DNA of 64,000 bases. Source: Terebella lapidaria (lineage: Eukaryota; Annelida; Polychaeta; Terebellida; Terebellidae). The notes under the pieces were generated by a model that ran no database searches, was not told the origin of the DNA, and worked only from the letters and a program-made list of their open reading frames with translations. Of this stretch, positions 39,178 through 52,690 are shown in pieces. Every line of letters starts with the position of its first letter. Position 1 is the stretch's first letter. The stretch covers positions 11,071,001 to 11,135,000 of the forward strand of contig OX424563.1 in NCBI GenBank assembly GCA_949152475.1, read 5' to 3'. A program made the position numbers and the translations under genes.

Positions 39178-39211
39178 TCAGTGATATGTTACAATGCCCA
39201 TATATGATATA

Positions 39212-39379
39212 CAGGGGATTAGACCCCCTTTCATAAAGACTTTTCCCCCCTATAAAGACATTTGTGTGTGGCGTTAGGATCAGTTTAACATGCAAATGAA
39301 CCCCTCTAACAAGACATCCCCTCAGAAAACACCTGAATTTTGTGGCAGATGGGTAGGTTTTATCTGAGGGGGACCACTG
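39212..39379. mobile_element. MITE with CAGTGGCC ends, copy 2
   Basis: Same insertion as at 32,668, carried along by the X duplication. The left end has lost about a dozen bases, leaving CAGGGGATTAGACC. The right end, with TCTGAGGGGGACCACTG and the flanking TA, is intact. Confidence 0.75.
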
Positions 39380-40360
39380 TACATACAATGTGATTTCCAC
39401 AACGTTCCACAAGTATCGTTCCCAAGTGTGAAATTAGTTCTAAAACATACGTTCGAGTGGAGAGAAAGTTGATGTTAATGTGCTCTTTTGAACTGTGTGT
39501 TATTGGCACTAAATATGTATCCTGTATATTGGACCGGCTATGAATAGTCATTGTGATACGTAATTGTTCTGTGGAATCTCAAGGCGTTCTGCAATGTGGC
39601 AGACATAATATTATTATTCCTGACATGAGTAGAAAAACACATTACCATGTTCTTTTTCCTGATTAAAAATAGCAATCGAAGATGCTCATCAAATAATCAT
39701 GATAATGTAGCTCCCATTAACTAGATATTATAGATTTGGAAACACTACTTTGTACATTACTTTCCATTTTTAGTTCGAGTTCCTCTGATTGAGTTCGTCT
39801 GATGGTGTGAGGAAAAACAAGGCTATTTCAATCAGGACTGCCATCATAGCATTTACCTAGAACCCTCGTTAATCAAAGACTGAATCAAACTTAATTGCCA
39901 CTCACATATTCCAAATGAAATCCAATTATGCTCGTTATCTTGAGCACGTTACCTCATGTACCGAGGTCGTTCTCCGTGTTAGGACCTAATTGAACGGGGC
40001 TGATTACTCCTGCCACATAACGCGGGTAATTAGTAAGCTATTGACTCTGGATAAGTATGCTGGGATAGTGTGGTAGAACGCGACATGACATAATTCAAAC
40101 ACACAAATTATAACGTGTTGTTTGTGGTTGGGTAATGTATACCATCACGCGGGCAATGTGCAGTGTGGTGGAATCTATACAATGTTGTATGGTGATACAT
40201 GCATTGCACTATGTTATATAATGTTACTGATACACTTAATGATTTTCGAGTTCAAGCACGTAATTGTGTACACATGTTAGCATAACCATGATGGTTCAAT
40301 CAGTCTAGTATTTGAATTACAATTGGATTGTACAGTATTGTCTGGTGACGTCACAGCCGT

Positions 40361-43115
40361 ATTAACACCGGTACCCAATCGATCTAAAACAAATTCCACC
40401 AGCACATAATGCCGCTTCAAATAAACGACACCAGTTAATTGTTCAGGGGCGATATCAATAGCACCATGGTGATATAAAGCCGAGACGTACAGTAAACTGG
40501 GGTAAAAAATAGTATAAACCGTATTGACTGGGGAAGGGATTCAGCTGAAGTTACTGATGACATTTCAGTACTTTGACAGAACATATATTATATTGTTTCA
40601 ATGTCTCCTAATATGATAGCGACAATTTTCACATAACTGTTTTCGGGGCAATGACATGATACAGGTATAATTCTTTGGGTTAAAATATTCGATCTAGGAG
40701 AGGTTGATAGACTCAAACGTACATGTAGACACACATGTATACGTAAGTTGTTTCAAATCACTTCTGCTTTATTTTACTCTGAAAAAAAATTTGGTCGGAT
40801 TCAAGGTAATTACGAATAATATAGGCCCAGATGCTGACCATACCATCATTAGAGGATTCTATTGAAATATTCATCAATAATCATATTTTTCGCTTGGACA
40901 CCAATATAAAAAATTGAATGATTTATTATATATTCACTACATGTCATGTAAAAATGCAAAATTTAGCCAGCAGTTGTTGACCTAACCCAGTTGCGAGCTG
41001 ATAACCATTTTTCCCCTGCTATATCAAAGTTCCTTACATGATCAGTTATCTAGATGGATTGGAAGACTGCTCGTTACCACATGGATCACACCATCATCAA
41101 GCACTATTGAACCAGCTTTGATCGACGACCGTAGGACAAAGTCGTTCAATTCATCCAGACCCCATCCAACTTGTTAGTATGGCGTTGAATCATACATCAT
41201 TTCAATCGGTTGATTCAAGTTAAAATAAGTGTTCTCCTTACATAGTGTTCTTATAATTATACTGTAGAACCCGTAGTCATACATGTACCTTAGATGGATC
41301 ACTCAGCCAAACATTAGTCAGAACCTGGGACATGCCACCATAATATGTTTGTTATGAAGTATGCTTCGTTTGATATATTCATGGATATTAAACACGTAAT
41401 TTATGGAGACACCACACGCCCAAGTGGTGTCTGTTTCTATGTGATCGATATTTATTGCGGTATATTGTAAAGTATTAAAAGCAAATGTTGCTCGAACATG
41501 TGTGTGACTGAATGTTGTATATTCGAAATATCCTGGGAGATAATAGATGCACGTATTATGGCACCTGGAACATTTATCGATCTCCACTGAATCATCCGCG
41601 TACATCACATACATCAATGCATTCTTCCATATGATAACAATGTCATATTGAATCTCTTTTCGCCTCCAGGATAGAATTACGTTGATGACCTATCCGTCAA
41701 ATCTGAAAACGATTGCATGCCGTAAAATGGCACAACTGTGATGCCACATTCCCCGATACATGGACATAGTACCAGGCATACATATTGTATGGGTATACCG
41801 TATAATCGGCATCCGAACAAGGATCACATATGTTAGTATATATGATCAGCCTTGATGGAGTCTCGTGGAGCTGCCAGGGACGGCGTTCGAACACTCTAAG
41901 GGCATTGCTCTTAGCCTCCACATCTCTGCTCAGTTTGGAGTGAAGGAAATGATTGAATTGAAGCGAGACCCACTGGTGAAACTTCTAAACTGAATATATG
42001 TTTATACATGCAGTATGCTAACACACTCCACACTGATGAGTTAATGAGTTATAACGTAGAGCCATAACTCATGATAACATTAACGCCACTCCCTCCAGAT
42101 GAACGACTGCTGGGGTTACGATAACGATCCTCCCGCGGAATTGGGACCCGGAAAATGTGAACAGAAAGGTGACAGGGGCCTGGAAATGAGGGGCGAGCGC
42201 AGTGTGCTGTCTATTAATCTATCCACTGGGGCTATGAGTATGACTATGAGAGCAACGATAATAAACGAAAAGTAGATTAGTGAGCTCCTTGTGGAGTCTA
42301 CACACGATAGCAGCCCCAATTGAGACTGTACTAGAGGAGACCACAGAGAAATGTCACATCCCCACGGTATTGTGCAGAAGTGATGGGAAAAGCAGGCTGA
42401 AGTGCCTATAGAGCAGTTAGCTACTGGAATGTTTTACACTGAAAATTGGATAAAGAAATTCGATGGGCATAAACCGTTATATGATTTTGAAATCAAGTAG
42501 CAAATTTACTTGATGATACAATATTCAACGGATGCTGGTATTTGAAAATACAACGCATACAATACTGGCCTATTCTACACTGTATATGTACATGCACGCC
42601 CTTATTGTGTAGTTAATAAAAGCTGCAATACAGTTTTATATTTGTATCATAATAAATCTAAGGTATATTACACTTCCAAATGAAAAGATAATTTTATCTA
42701 CATTCTGAATGCGGGAATTGAATTAACCACACACATTCACCGATATGTGTATTGAACGTATTTGATTGGACTGTGGGCACCGAGAACAATCCTTACACGA
42801 GGGATGTGTGCCCATTGTATTCTTTCAATTCTAGGGAAGTATGATGTATGGGAAGTGTGCCCAATTATAGACGAGTTGATTGCTTAAAGTCACATTGCTG
42901 AATTATTGATACAAAATTATGTCGTTTGTCAAAGGGGATCGAAAAAATTAGCTTCGTAGCTCGAAATCGTTTTTTAAGCATACAGTTTAGTTAGTTTTAT
43001 TGAATATGTATATTCCACAGGCATAACTAATTAGTGTTATTATAATTATATACATTCTGAATTACACTATAGGGGCCTATATCTGTATATACTTAAAATA
43101 GTATAACTTTCTAGG
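40361..43115 (+). repeat. block Y2 of the mosaic
   Basis: Second full copy of Y, closely matching Y1 from 33,841 to 36,530 with small indels. It gains about 130 bases near 42,830-42,960 relative to Y1. Confidence 0.85.
42083..42419. promoter_or_regulatory. Y core 2
   Basis: Copy of the Y core, differing from Y1 at only a handful of positions. Confidence 0.5.
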
Positions 43116-43189
43116 AATTGCTTACCACTGAACCAGCGTTCAGTGATGAACGAAATCTATATTATCCAAACTTACATCAACGGACGCTC

Positions 43190-43720
43190 ATTTCTCAATG
43201 TGGCACAAAAAATTGGCGAATTTGGAGAGCTGGAAAAAACTTGGATAATGAAGACATGCACAGCACTATTAGCGGTTGGGAGAACACACATTTGGGATGT
43301 AACCACAAATAAAAGGGGCATGAAAGCTTGGAAGCTGTGATCAAGTTGAAAGCCAGGGACACGTTGTCCGAAACCAAAGTGTTATACCAAAATATGCATG
43401 GCTGAGACAAAAAGGTCGCCATTTTGAGTGGTAGTATTTTTTGTGAGTCATAAACGCCACCAAGGCGAAATTTGCGATTGATGGCAACAGATTTCACACA
43501 ATACCTCGGATGGAAGGAAAATGATGGTGGTGTCAGAATCCACAAACAATACATATAGACACGAGCTTGAAATTATGGGTTGTAGGAATCATGACCATTA
43601 TACTGTAGTATTTGTTATACTGCTAAAGCAGACGATAACCATCAACAACGTATACATTATTCCTTCTAAATTATCGAGACCAGCCCATATGTGCCATGCA
43701 AGGCTGACAGTCATCATATC
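43190..43720 (+). repeat. R repeat copy 5
   Basis: Contains GGAAGCTGTGATCAAGTTGA and CACAATACCTCGGATGG. It is closest to copy 3. Confidence 0.8.
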
Positions 43721-44159
43721 TTGCAGTACATGTGGGTGGAGTGCTGTCCTCGTGAGGAATCCATTGGTATGCAGTGGGCGATATTGTGTAGTGACAGCGT
43801 GGGTGTAGTAATGTCTGGAGTTATGATCTCGCCGATAAATTACGTCTGGAAATTGCATTGGAAGTTTGGCTGCTGTACATTTGTCATCGAGATTGAATTG
43901 TGAAATGGGAACTAACCATACACATTGGACAATTAAGATGTTAACGACCTAGCAGAAGTGATACGTTTTACTTTACCCTAAAATGAATGTATGAAATTGG
44001 TTTCGATCAAAGACATTCATTGATATACATGTATATGTATGTATATTGTTACCTAATAATATAATTTGATTGATTTGCACATTGTAGCACATTGCATACT
44101 TTCGATGGCCAGAACTAAATTACTGGACAGGAAGAAAAAAAGTACAGGGAAATCTTCAG

Positions 44160-44660
44160 TGCCACATGCAGATTACATAGACACGAGATTATCAATTTCG
44201 GCTATTTCATTCCTTTCACCCAGGTCACTATCCCTCATGTCACCTTACTCTCAGTTTCATTTGCATAGCCTGACATCGAGGGATGGGTACCAACCATACA
44301 AGTCCGGTGGTTTTCCGTCCTGGCAGTTTTGGAAGTCAATCGCACCAGAGCATTGACCTGCATCACGTACGAATGGTACATGTGTTTATGCTTCTACTCA
44401 AGCGATAATACACGAAGAACGGGATCGAGGGAGAGTCTTGGCTAAAGCCCAGGCACCTTGGTCGTTCCGAGCGAAGTATTCAAGCACCACAATTTACACA
44501 GAAATCCCCCGGTATTTGGCAGGGTTTGATGTTATTGATAACACGTGTGTGATCACCATGGTGGAACGTTTGACAGCGGCCCAACACAAGAATGGTCGAG
44601 TTCACTGGATATTTCCAATTCTATGCAACTGACAAGTTGATGATATTGTTTGCTTGCAAA
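44160..44660. promoter_or_regulatory. X core 3
   Basis: Diverged at its left half but contains the invariant 59 bases at 44,518-44,576 and a near-identical stretch to about 44,620. Confidence 0.5.
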
Positions 44661-45640
44661 AGATTCATAGGTATAATGAAGTGTCCAAATATGTGGTCTC
44701 AAATGCGATTGATACGTGTATATATCCCATATATTGAACAAACCAGCTCAATCAATCAATGAATCATTTATTCCGAATTGTAGTTCAAATATACAAGTGA
44801 TACAAGCAAACATGAGACAAAAATGGAAACAATTCGTGGACTACACTAAAAAAAGTTTCTGTTCAAGAGTGGAGCCCATAAACCAGGCTCTGAAAAATTA
44901 TTGTGACATGCAATATTGTAAGTCCATGGAATCCCAAATGCAGTCTGTAAAACGACTGACAAACTATTATTCCTTACATAAGTGAGGAAAAGCCACATAT
45001 TTTTACGTGCTTATTCCTGGTGACGAATATCATTCAAATATGACACTATTAGCTCCTATTGACTACATACATGTAGAATCGATATGGACACCCGACGTTG
45101 TACATCACTTTCCATTACAGATTGAGTTCGTTTGATGTCGATAGGAGGGACAAGGTCATTTCAATCAGGACCACCACCAGAGCATCTACCTACATATTAA
45201 TCGAACACTGAATCACACTTAATTACCACTCACTTAGTCCAAATGAAATCACATTACACGGTATATTCGTTATTTTGAGCACATTATCTCCATGAACCCA
45301 GGTCGCTGTCTACATTGGGAGCTAATGAGTTGGGATCTATCCATAATGATTACGTCTGCCACGTAAGAGGGATGGTTAATAGGCTATTAACTGTGGATAA
45401 GTATGCTGGAATATTTTGGTAGACCGCGATATGACATAATTCAAACACACAAACTATAACGTGCTGTTTGTGGGTGGATAATGAATGTGCGTCATCACAA
45501 ACGAAATGTGCAGTGTTGAGGAATCAATAAAATGTAGTATGGTGATCGATGTATTGCAGTATGTTATATAATATGTAATTGTTTACGAGTACAAGCACGT
45601 ACATGTAATTGTGTTTAGCATAACCATGAGTGTACGAGCA

Positions 45641-46435
45641 TGCCAGTTATTGAATTACAATTACATCAAAGCTTTATATTATATATGATCAATATTCTAG
45701 ATGGATTTGAAATCTGGTCCAAAACAGATCCTAGAACTAGGTCACTCAGCTCATCCGAACAACATCATGCTTGTTATATTGGCATTGAATCATACTACAT
45801 TTTAAATCATTTATTGCGATTTTAATCCAGATGTTCAAGTTTTCTCCTTATACGCCATGATATGTTTGATAGATTATGAAACCCGTAGTACATAAAACTT
45901 GAATGGATCACATGGCTGAGCAACAATAGGAAGCTGGGACATACAACACACCATGTGTTTGTTATGAAGTATGCTTTGTTCAATGTATTCATGCGTTTCA
46001 AACATATAATTTATGGAGACACCACAACACACGCTCGAGTGTTGTCTGTTTTTTTGTGATCGATATCTATTGTGGTATATTACATAGTATTGCAAGCACA
46101 CGTTGCTCGATGTGTGACAGGAAGGTTATTTTTGGGATATATTCGGGGTGAGGGGGGGGGGGGGGTATTGCATGCATGTAATATGGTAATAAAAGCATTT
46201 ATCGATCGCCACTCAATCTAACCTATCGTTCATGTAAATGCATGATTCCTTGTGATAACAATATCGCATCAAATTCGTTTACGCCTCTAAGATGGAATTA
46301 CGTTGGTGGCCTAGAACCAAATCCGAAAACGATTCCATACCGTAGAAATGACACCTCTAGTGCCATATTACCCGTTGCATAGACATAGATACTTGGTATA
46401 AATATTGTATGGGTAAACCATATAATCCACCTTTC
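45641..46435 (+). repeat. block Y3, partial
   Basis: Matches Y1 from about 34,480 to 35,280 and stops before the Y core would begin, so this copy lost the core or never had it. A run of 14 G bases lies at 46,152-46,165. Confidence 0.75.
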
Positions 46436-48600
46436 TGAAAGCAGCCATTTTGTTTTATTCGTCGGTATATCTCTTGCAACTCAAAAAAGTAAAAGTTGTT
46501 AACGATTTGCAATAAATACTATGTATCTGTGAGCATTGTTACATTAAGTTTGGAAGTGTTCATACTTTCTTGCAGTTCTTTGTATCCACGGATGACACTA
46601 TAAGTCATCATAAGAAAAAAATTGCAATGTTCGACAGCGGACAGTACAGGCAATGATATCTTGTGTGCTATACAATATTGACACAAATATCTCCCGTCTA
46701 TAGGCCACCTATCGCAGGTTTATCAATTAATCTTCCAAACAACCAGACCATGTTTTATATACTGAGCCTGTGACAAGCCAGTGATTTCGATTCCCAAAAT
46801 AAAAATATTAAGTACGGTACTCTATACATGTAATCTGTTGAACTGGTTGGGCACATTTGCTTAAACCTCCATAAACCTCACATCGCTTTCGATGGAAAAG
46901 CCAGGTGATAGGTTTAGTGGAAGTTTTAATCAAACCAGTGGGCCTTGCGATTTGGTTGGTTTTGTAGAATAAAATCATGCGTCTAGCTAAGTACTTTTAC
47001 AACGAATGTTGTGAGGCATGGAAGCAATACATCTGTCATGTTGATAGGCAAATTGATACAACAATAAATATTCTTTGATGATTTGCTCCACACAACTATT
47101 CGTTTGATGGTAGATGCGAACCGTTTTGTTCAATTTTTCAGTGAAGTTTATTGGCAAACCTATCAGCAACTGTGCAAATAGAATTAAAAACGTATCTACT
47201 CCAGTACTGATTTATCGACATATCTATACAAAAACGATGCCTCAAAACACACAAAGTCTATTGAATTTATCTTCTGAAGTTCTTGCGTGTTGTAATGCAG
47301 AACATAAAGCATCGTATTGACTCGATTTGTCACGGGATTTCTTCAATAATGTTTGATCTAACATGTTTACGTAAGAGATTTAGAAAAATGAAAACACATC
47401 TGTACTATCGATGGTATTATCCTCTGCAAAACAGGGTGATTTTGGAGGTAAAATTCAAACAATACAATACACGTACGTACACTTCGAATGGCAAATACTT
47501 CATTAGAGGCGCTGATATAGGACTCGTTACAAAGATATTTTGTGAACATGGACATGCTATATATTACATTTACAACTGCAGATGAGAGACGCCCAGTTGT
47601 TAAAGCTGCCACAAACAAAATTGTTCTGTAAACATGGCCATGACATTTACTACTGCAGATGAGATACGTCCGTTTCTAGATTAGTCCATTCATTCATACT
47701 AATTATCGAAGTATTGCATCCTTGATAGAAAGGAGAACTGCTCAATAGATCTGGAATCAAATAACCAGGAATCTTAAGAAATACCACCCACTGTCAGTCC
47801 AAATCCAAGTTGGCATTCCTAGAACAGGCCATGCCACGTATTATGTTCAAGGAGCATCAAAGACATCAAGATGCACAAAGTAATACAGAATAAACACAAT
47901 ACTAGAGAACAAAATATAACATTGCTCGATTTGATACCTGTTATGGTATAGCAGTGATTAAAATGTGACGGTGATTCGTATTGAAAACAAAAAAGTAAAA
48001 CTTAATTTAATTCATAATTTGTTCTATTCGAGTTCGCATTACATCACACAATGCCGGTACGAGTAGTAATATAGGTGCTGCGGCCATGTGTTGCTTCAAT
48101 GTGGATGGAGGTAATGATACACAACAAGCGAGTCGTTACCACAGCGCGGTGTGAGAGGTTAGTGTCTATTAATATTTCACTGTGGCTGGGGCCGCGACCA
48201 CGAGCCACCTCGGATACATAGGTACATGGAGGTAATGAGCGAGTAACGCATAGAACCTATTGATCATCTCTGCTATGTTTTCTTGGCGTGATTGTCGGCA
48301 TTCGTCGCCTCCTCGCAAAAACAAGGTGAATCAATGAGGCGAATACATGTAACCAACACGCAGGGATAACAAATGAATGTAGAAGGGTGCAGATGCAGTA
48401 TGGTGCTGAACAAAAATACTTTATAAATATTTAGCATAATCATTGGAGTTTGATAATGGTAGAATCCAAAACAACAAAGTACCTTTATAAGTTGGTAATG
48501 AAACAATGCCCTCTTTTCAGTGCAAGTAAACTAATTGACCCAAACTCAAATTAAATGTTTCACAAAGATATTTGGCAGAGTTAGCATAGGAATCATACCG
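46436..48600 (+). repeat. block Z3 of the mosaic
   Basis: First copy of block Z. The left part (46,700-47,640) aligns with 52,790-53,680 and 57,290-58,160. It lacks the segment of about 600 bases found at 54,070-54,600 and 58,560-59,080. It ends with the Z core. Short open frames in it are not kept across copies. Confidence 0.8.
48051..48315. promoter_or_regulatory. Z core 1: conserved non-coding block
   Basis: Closely matches 59,082-59,345 over about 260 bases, including GTCTATTAATATTTCACTG, GGGGCCGCGACC and GGAGGTAATGAGCGAGTAAC words. It is better conserved than the rest of Z3 against Z5. A regulatory role is inferred from conservation. Confidence 0.45.
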
Positions 48601-49474
48601 TATGTGACTTTACAGCTACATCACTCTCTCGCTACAGTACCACCGTTAATTTATTGATTTAAAACAAATTCCAACACATAATACATAATGACACCTAACA
48701 CAAACGACATAAATTAATTGTTTTGGAGCAATATCATTAGCGCCATGGTTATATACAACTGAGACATAACCTGGGATCAACTGGGAATTAACCTTAATGT
48801 CGGATAAAGAGATTCTGAGTCAGTCGATTTCACTGATGACATTTCAGTAATAATTCGTCAGAACAGACATACTGGTTTAGTGTCTGCAAATTTGTTGGCG
48901 ACATTTTCCACGTCACGTCATTGTTTTTGTTGGATGGGACAGTGAAATTATACAGGTATAGGTTTGGGGTTAAAATATGTGCTCTAGGAGAGGTTGATAG
49001 TCGCAAAACCTAGACAAACATACGTATGTTGCTTCAAACCACATCTATTATTTTCATTCATATGATGACGTAAATATGGTGAGATCATTCTAGAATAACA
49101 AAAAAAAAAAGATATGTTGAAATATTTTTTCATTCGAAAACCAATAAAAGGAGTTTAATGATTGCAAAATTGTACAATCACTTACGTCTTAACCGTTATG
49201 TAAATTTATGGAGTACAATACTCTACCGGAAGTTGTTGACATGATAACCCAGTTGTGAGTTGATAACCAATGTTGTTCTCCCAGTACACCGAAGTTTACA
49301 TGGTCAATATCCTAGAAGGATTTTAACACTGCTCCAAACACATATGGCTCATATTTTCACTCCCATTGCACACTATTGAACCAGCTTTGATGGACGATAA
49401 CAGAATAAGGTCTTTCATCTCATCTAAACACCATGCAACTCGTTAGTATAGCATTAATTCATAGTACATTTTTA

Positions 49475-50358
49475 GGTTACCGGACCTATGGTCCGATAAC
49501 CTATTGCCGTGGCGTTGCGTCCGTCTGTCCGTCGTTGTCGTCCGTCCACATTTTTATCTTTAAAGTTTACGGTCCAATCTTTCTGAAAATTTGGGAAAAG
49601 ATACCTTAATATAATTCGGGAAGGAGGTATTTTTTATTTTTTTATTTTTTTATTTTTTTCAAAATGGCGGCCGTTTTCGTCGAAAAACGGTCAATTTTGG
49701 ATTTTGGCGGCCAATTTCTAAAAAACCGTCTGATCAGATTTGAGATTTTTGTTTCAAAAGGTTCCCCTTATACACCTCTGTGATGTGTATGAGTTTGGTT
49801 TCCCTTGAATCGCCGGTCTGTGTATGGCGGCCATTTTGAATTTTTGACGGGTCGACAAAAAATTTTTTTGACGGGTCGACAAAAAAAGCCCAAATTTGCC
49901 TCTACAGATGAAATGTATGTAGATAGAGCTTCAGTTTGCATTATGAACATATAGGAAGTCATATATAGAACAACTAATGATGACCTTGATCTTGACCTTG
50001 GATGACCTTGAGTGCTAAATGTCGAATGTGAAATCTGTAAAGTGGCCTCTGAAGCTTTAACTTTTGCACAAACAGGTTTGTGTATAAGCCTATAAAAAGT
50101 CATGTATATATGGCACATCTTTTCGTGACCTTGAACTTGACCTTAAACGACCTTGAAGGGCAACTCTACAAACGAAATACTTGTTAATAAAGCTTATATG
50201 TTTGTATTATGAACATATATGAAGTCATATGCAGCATACCTAATGGTGACATTGAAATTCACAAAGATGACCTTGACTGGTAAATCTCAAAGTCATATGT
50301 CACCTACAATGCTTAAAACCAAAATTGTCCGGTAACCTATCATTAGCCCTTGGGCTAA
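49475..50358. mobile_element. non-autonomous element of about 0.88 kb, hairpin at each end
   Basis: Y5 (55,365-55,385) runs straight through where Y4 has this insertion, so Y5 is an empty site. The left end is a hairpin starting GGTTACCGGAC. Near the right end the reverse complement GTCCGGTAACC occurs, followed by a second hairpin, TTAGCCCTTGGGCTAA. TTTTA flanks both sides and may be the target duplication. The interior has repeated GTCCGTCC words, AAAATGGCGGCC words and many GACCTTGA words. No protein is encoded. The superfamily is unclear because the outermost ends are not simple inverted repeats. Confidence 0.75.
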
Positions 50359-51300
50359 TTTTATTATTTTTGTTCGATTCGAGATCAATCCAGACGACTT
50401 TTCCCCCATGTACCCCCTTTATAAAATATGGAACCCATAGTTTTTCATGTACATGTACAGATACCATCGACTGATCAGACAGCTAAGCAATGACCAGAAG
50501 CTGGGACATACACCATGTGCAGTATATATGCTCTGTTTGGCGTATTGTGCATTTTAAACACATGATTAATGCAGGCACCACACGCTCGAGTGTTGTCTAA
50601 TTCTATGTGATCGATATCTGTTGCGGTATATTACCGAGTATAACAAGCACATGTGGCTCGATGTGTGTGCTGCTGAGGGTTATATTTGGGATACATGGGG
50701 GATAATGTATACATGTATCATGACAAAAGAGCATATATCGATCGTTACAAGGATGACAGTCCACTCAATTATCCACGTACGGTGTAGGTAAGTGGATGCG
50801 CCTCCATGTGATAACAATATCATGTTAAATACATTTTTCACCCCCTCTCCCCCGGATGAAATTATATTGGCGACCTATCCGGCCAAATCGGAAGCAATTT
50901 CATGACGCAAAAATGACACACCTGTAATGCCAAATTACCTGTTGAATGGACATAGATACCTGGTATACGCATTGCATGGGTAAACCGTATATTCAGCATC
51001 GGGGCCAAGAGTCATTTATGGAGATTAGTATGCTTAATCTTAATGGGGTCTAGTGGAGCTGCCAGGGACAGGCTTCACACGCTCTGAAAGCATCACCCTG
51101 ATGTTCACATCTCTCCTCAACTCTGAGTAATGATTAATTTGACGTTGTCAATTCGAAGGCAAACATAAATAAGCAAGTCCCGCTGTTAAAACCTTAAAGG
51201 TGAATATATGTTCATACATGTCATAAGCTAACATATTTAGCAACTGTTATGACATAGTGATCACCTGGAAGAACAAAACTGCCATAGCTCATGACAATAT

Positions 51301-51640
51301 TTACGCCACTCCCTCCAGCTGGTACGACTGCTGGGGTGACGATAACGATCCTCCCGCGGAATTGGGACCCGGAAAATGTGAACAGAAAGGTGACAGGGGC
51401 CTAGAAATGAGGGGCGAGCGCAGTGTGAGGTCTATTAATCTATCCACTGGGGCTATGAGTGTGTGTATGAGGGCAACGGGAATAAACGAAAAGTAGATTA
51501 CTGAGCTCCTTGTGGAGTCTACACACGATAGCAGCCCCAATTGAGACAGGACGAGAGGAGATCGTGGATAAATGTCACATCCCCGAGGTATCGGGCAGGA
51601 GTGATGGGAATAGCAGGCTGGCGTGCCAATAGAGCAGTTA
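51301..51640. promoter_or_regulatory. Y core 3
   Basis: Copy of the Y core in Y4. The plus frame continues open upstream and downstream for 79 codons and the minus frame for 153. The shared ten-base centre GTCTATTAAT is intact. Confidence 0.5.
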
Positions 51641-51777
51641 CTTTGATAAAAAGATTTGATAACCATAAACCGTATTATCGTTTTCGAATCATGTGGCAAA
51701 TTTCCTTCGAAAGACAATAATAGTCTGTGTGCTATGAAGATGTGTACTTGACAATACAACACATACAGTGGATATTA

Positions 51778-52198
51778 AAGTTGGAATCACTTTCAAAATC
51801 AGCCAAATTTAGCATTCTTTTTTGTCACGCAAACTTGAAAGTAAATCTCGAGATAGTCGGGAACATATAGGAAATACGAACAGTTCGACAACAGATACTC
51901 AGAAAATTGCCGTTGATCGTGCATGAAAACAGTGAATAGAGAATGATCGGCCTGCCTACATTGCCGGTTGCCACGGTATCTAGACAAAAACCAATTACGT
52001 CATCAGACTGTGTATAGAACTCGCCCAAAAGGCGGGCCGCTTTTAGGAATAATTGATACAAATCTTGATTTGGAAACTTAATTCAGGCACGTAATACAAA
52101 TTTTCAGAACCAAATTTGTATAATTTCTCATTCAATAGACAAAATAAAGCTATCGCAGAATGAATAAATTTTGTCAATTCTAAAAGTGATTATAACTT
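51778..52198. mobile_element. MITE with AAGTTGGAATCACTTT ends and TA target
   Basis: A 421-base element absent from Y5, where GATATTAAGACATAC is continuous at 56,764. Ends of about 26 bases are inverted repeats with a few mismatches (AAGTTGGAATCACTTTC on the left). It inserted at a TA, still visible on the left and changed to TG on the right. Ends and target fit a Tc1/mariner-related non-autonomous element. No coding capacity. Confidence 0.8.
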
Positions 52199-52690
52199 TG
52201 AGACATACATAGTAAACACGTATGGCATATAGGTATGTCTTTTGTTGTGCAGTTAATCAAAATGTCACATCGTTTGCAATCCAGTTTTACATTTGCATTA
52301 CAATGGACCTATCCTATGCTTCCAGATATCAGAGTTTTTATCTACATACTAAATGTTGGAATTGAATGAACCAGGAGAAACCAACCGAGATAATTATAGG
52401 AATTTATTTGTACGGTAGGCATCGAGAATATTAAACCCGGGGTGTATACTCATTGTGTCCATTCAATTATAGGCGAGTGTCATAATATTCAAGCAACAGT
52501 TTGATTGCTGAGTAGACCAAGTCGTTTGTCCAAGAGAAGGGTGTTAGTTTTGTACATGTAGCTCGGCATCATTTTGTTTGAAAGAATACATCCCCTCGTG
52601 CTATTCATGTACATATAGATGGGACGATTGGTTTGGTTAGGTTTATGAAATAGGTTTTTGTATTTTAGTGCACCGACCAATGAAACTATG

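Larger units (their letters stand above)
36531..40360 (+). repeat. block X2 of the mosaic
   Basis: Second copy of X. It differs from X1 by a tandem doubling of the R repeat at its left end and by a 607-base fold-back insertion at 37,622-38,228. Otherwise it is closely similar from 38,230 to 40,360 (compare 31,690-33,840). Confidence 0.85.
43116..45640 (+). repeat. block X3, diverged
   Basis: Third copy of X with one R repeat. It lacks the MITE and the fold-back element. Outside its core it is clearly more diverged from X1/X2 than they are from each other. Confidence 0.8.
48601..52690 (+). repeat. block Y4 of the mosaic
   Basis: Full-length, diverged copy of Y, closest to Y5. It contains two insertions absent from Y5 (49,475-50,358 and 51,778-52,198) and the Y core at 51,301. 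Confidence 0.83.

Noticed and set aside
51301-51762. 153-codon minus-strand frame over Y core 3
   Set aside because: Only the part inside the core is shared with other copies, and in Y5 it ends early. The conservation is at nucleotide level.
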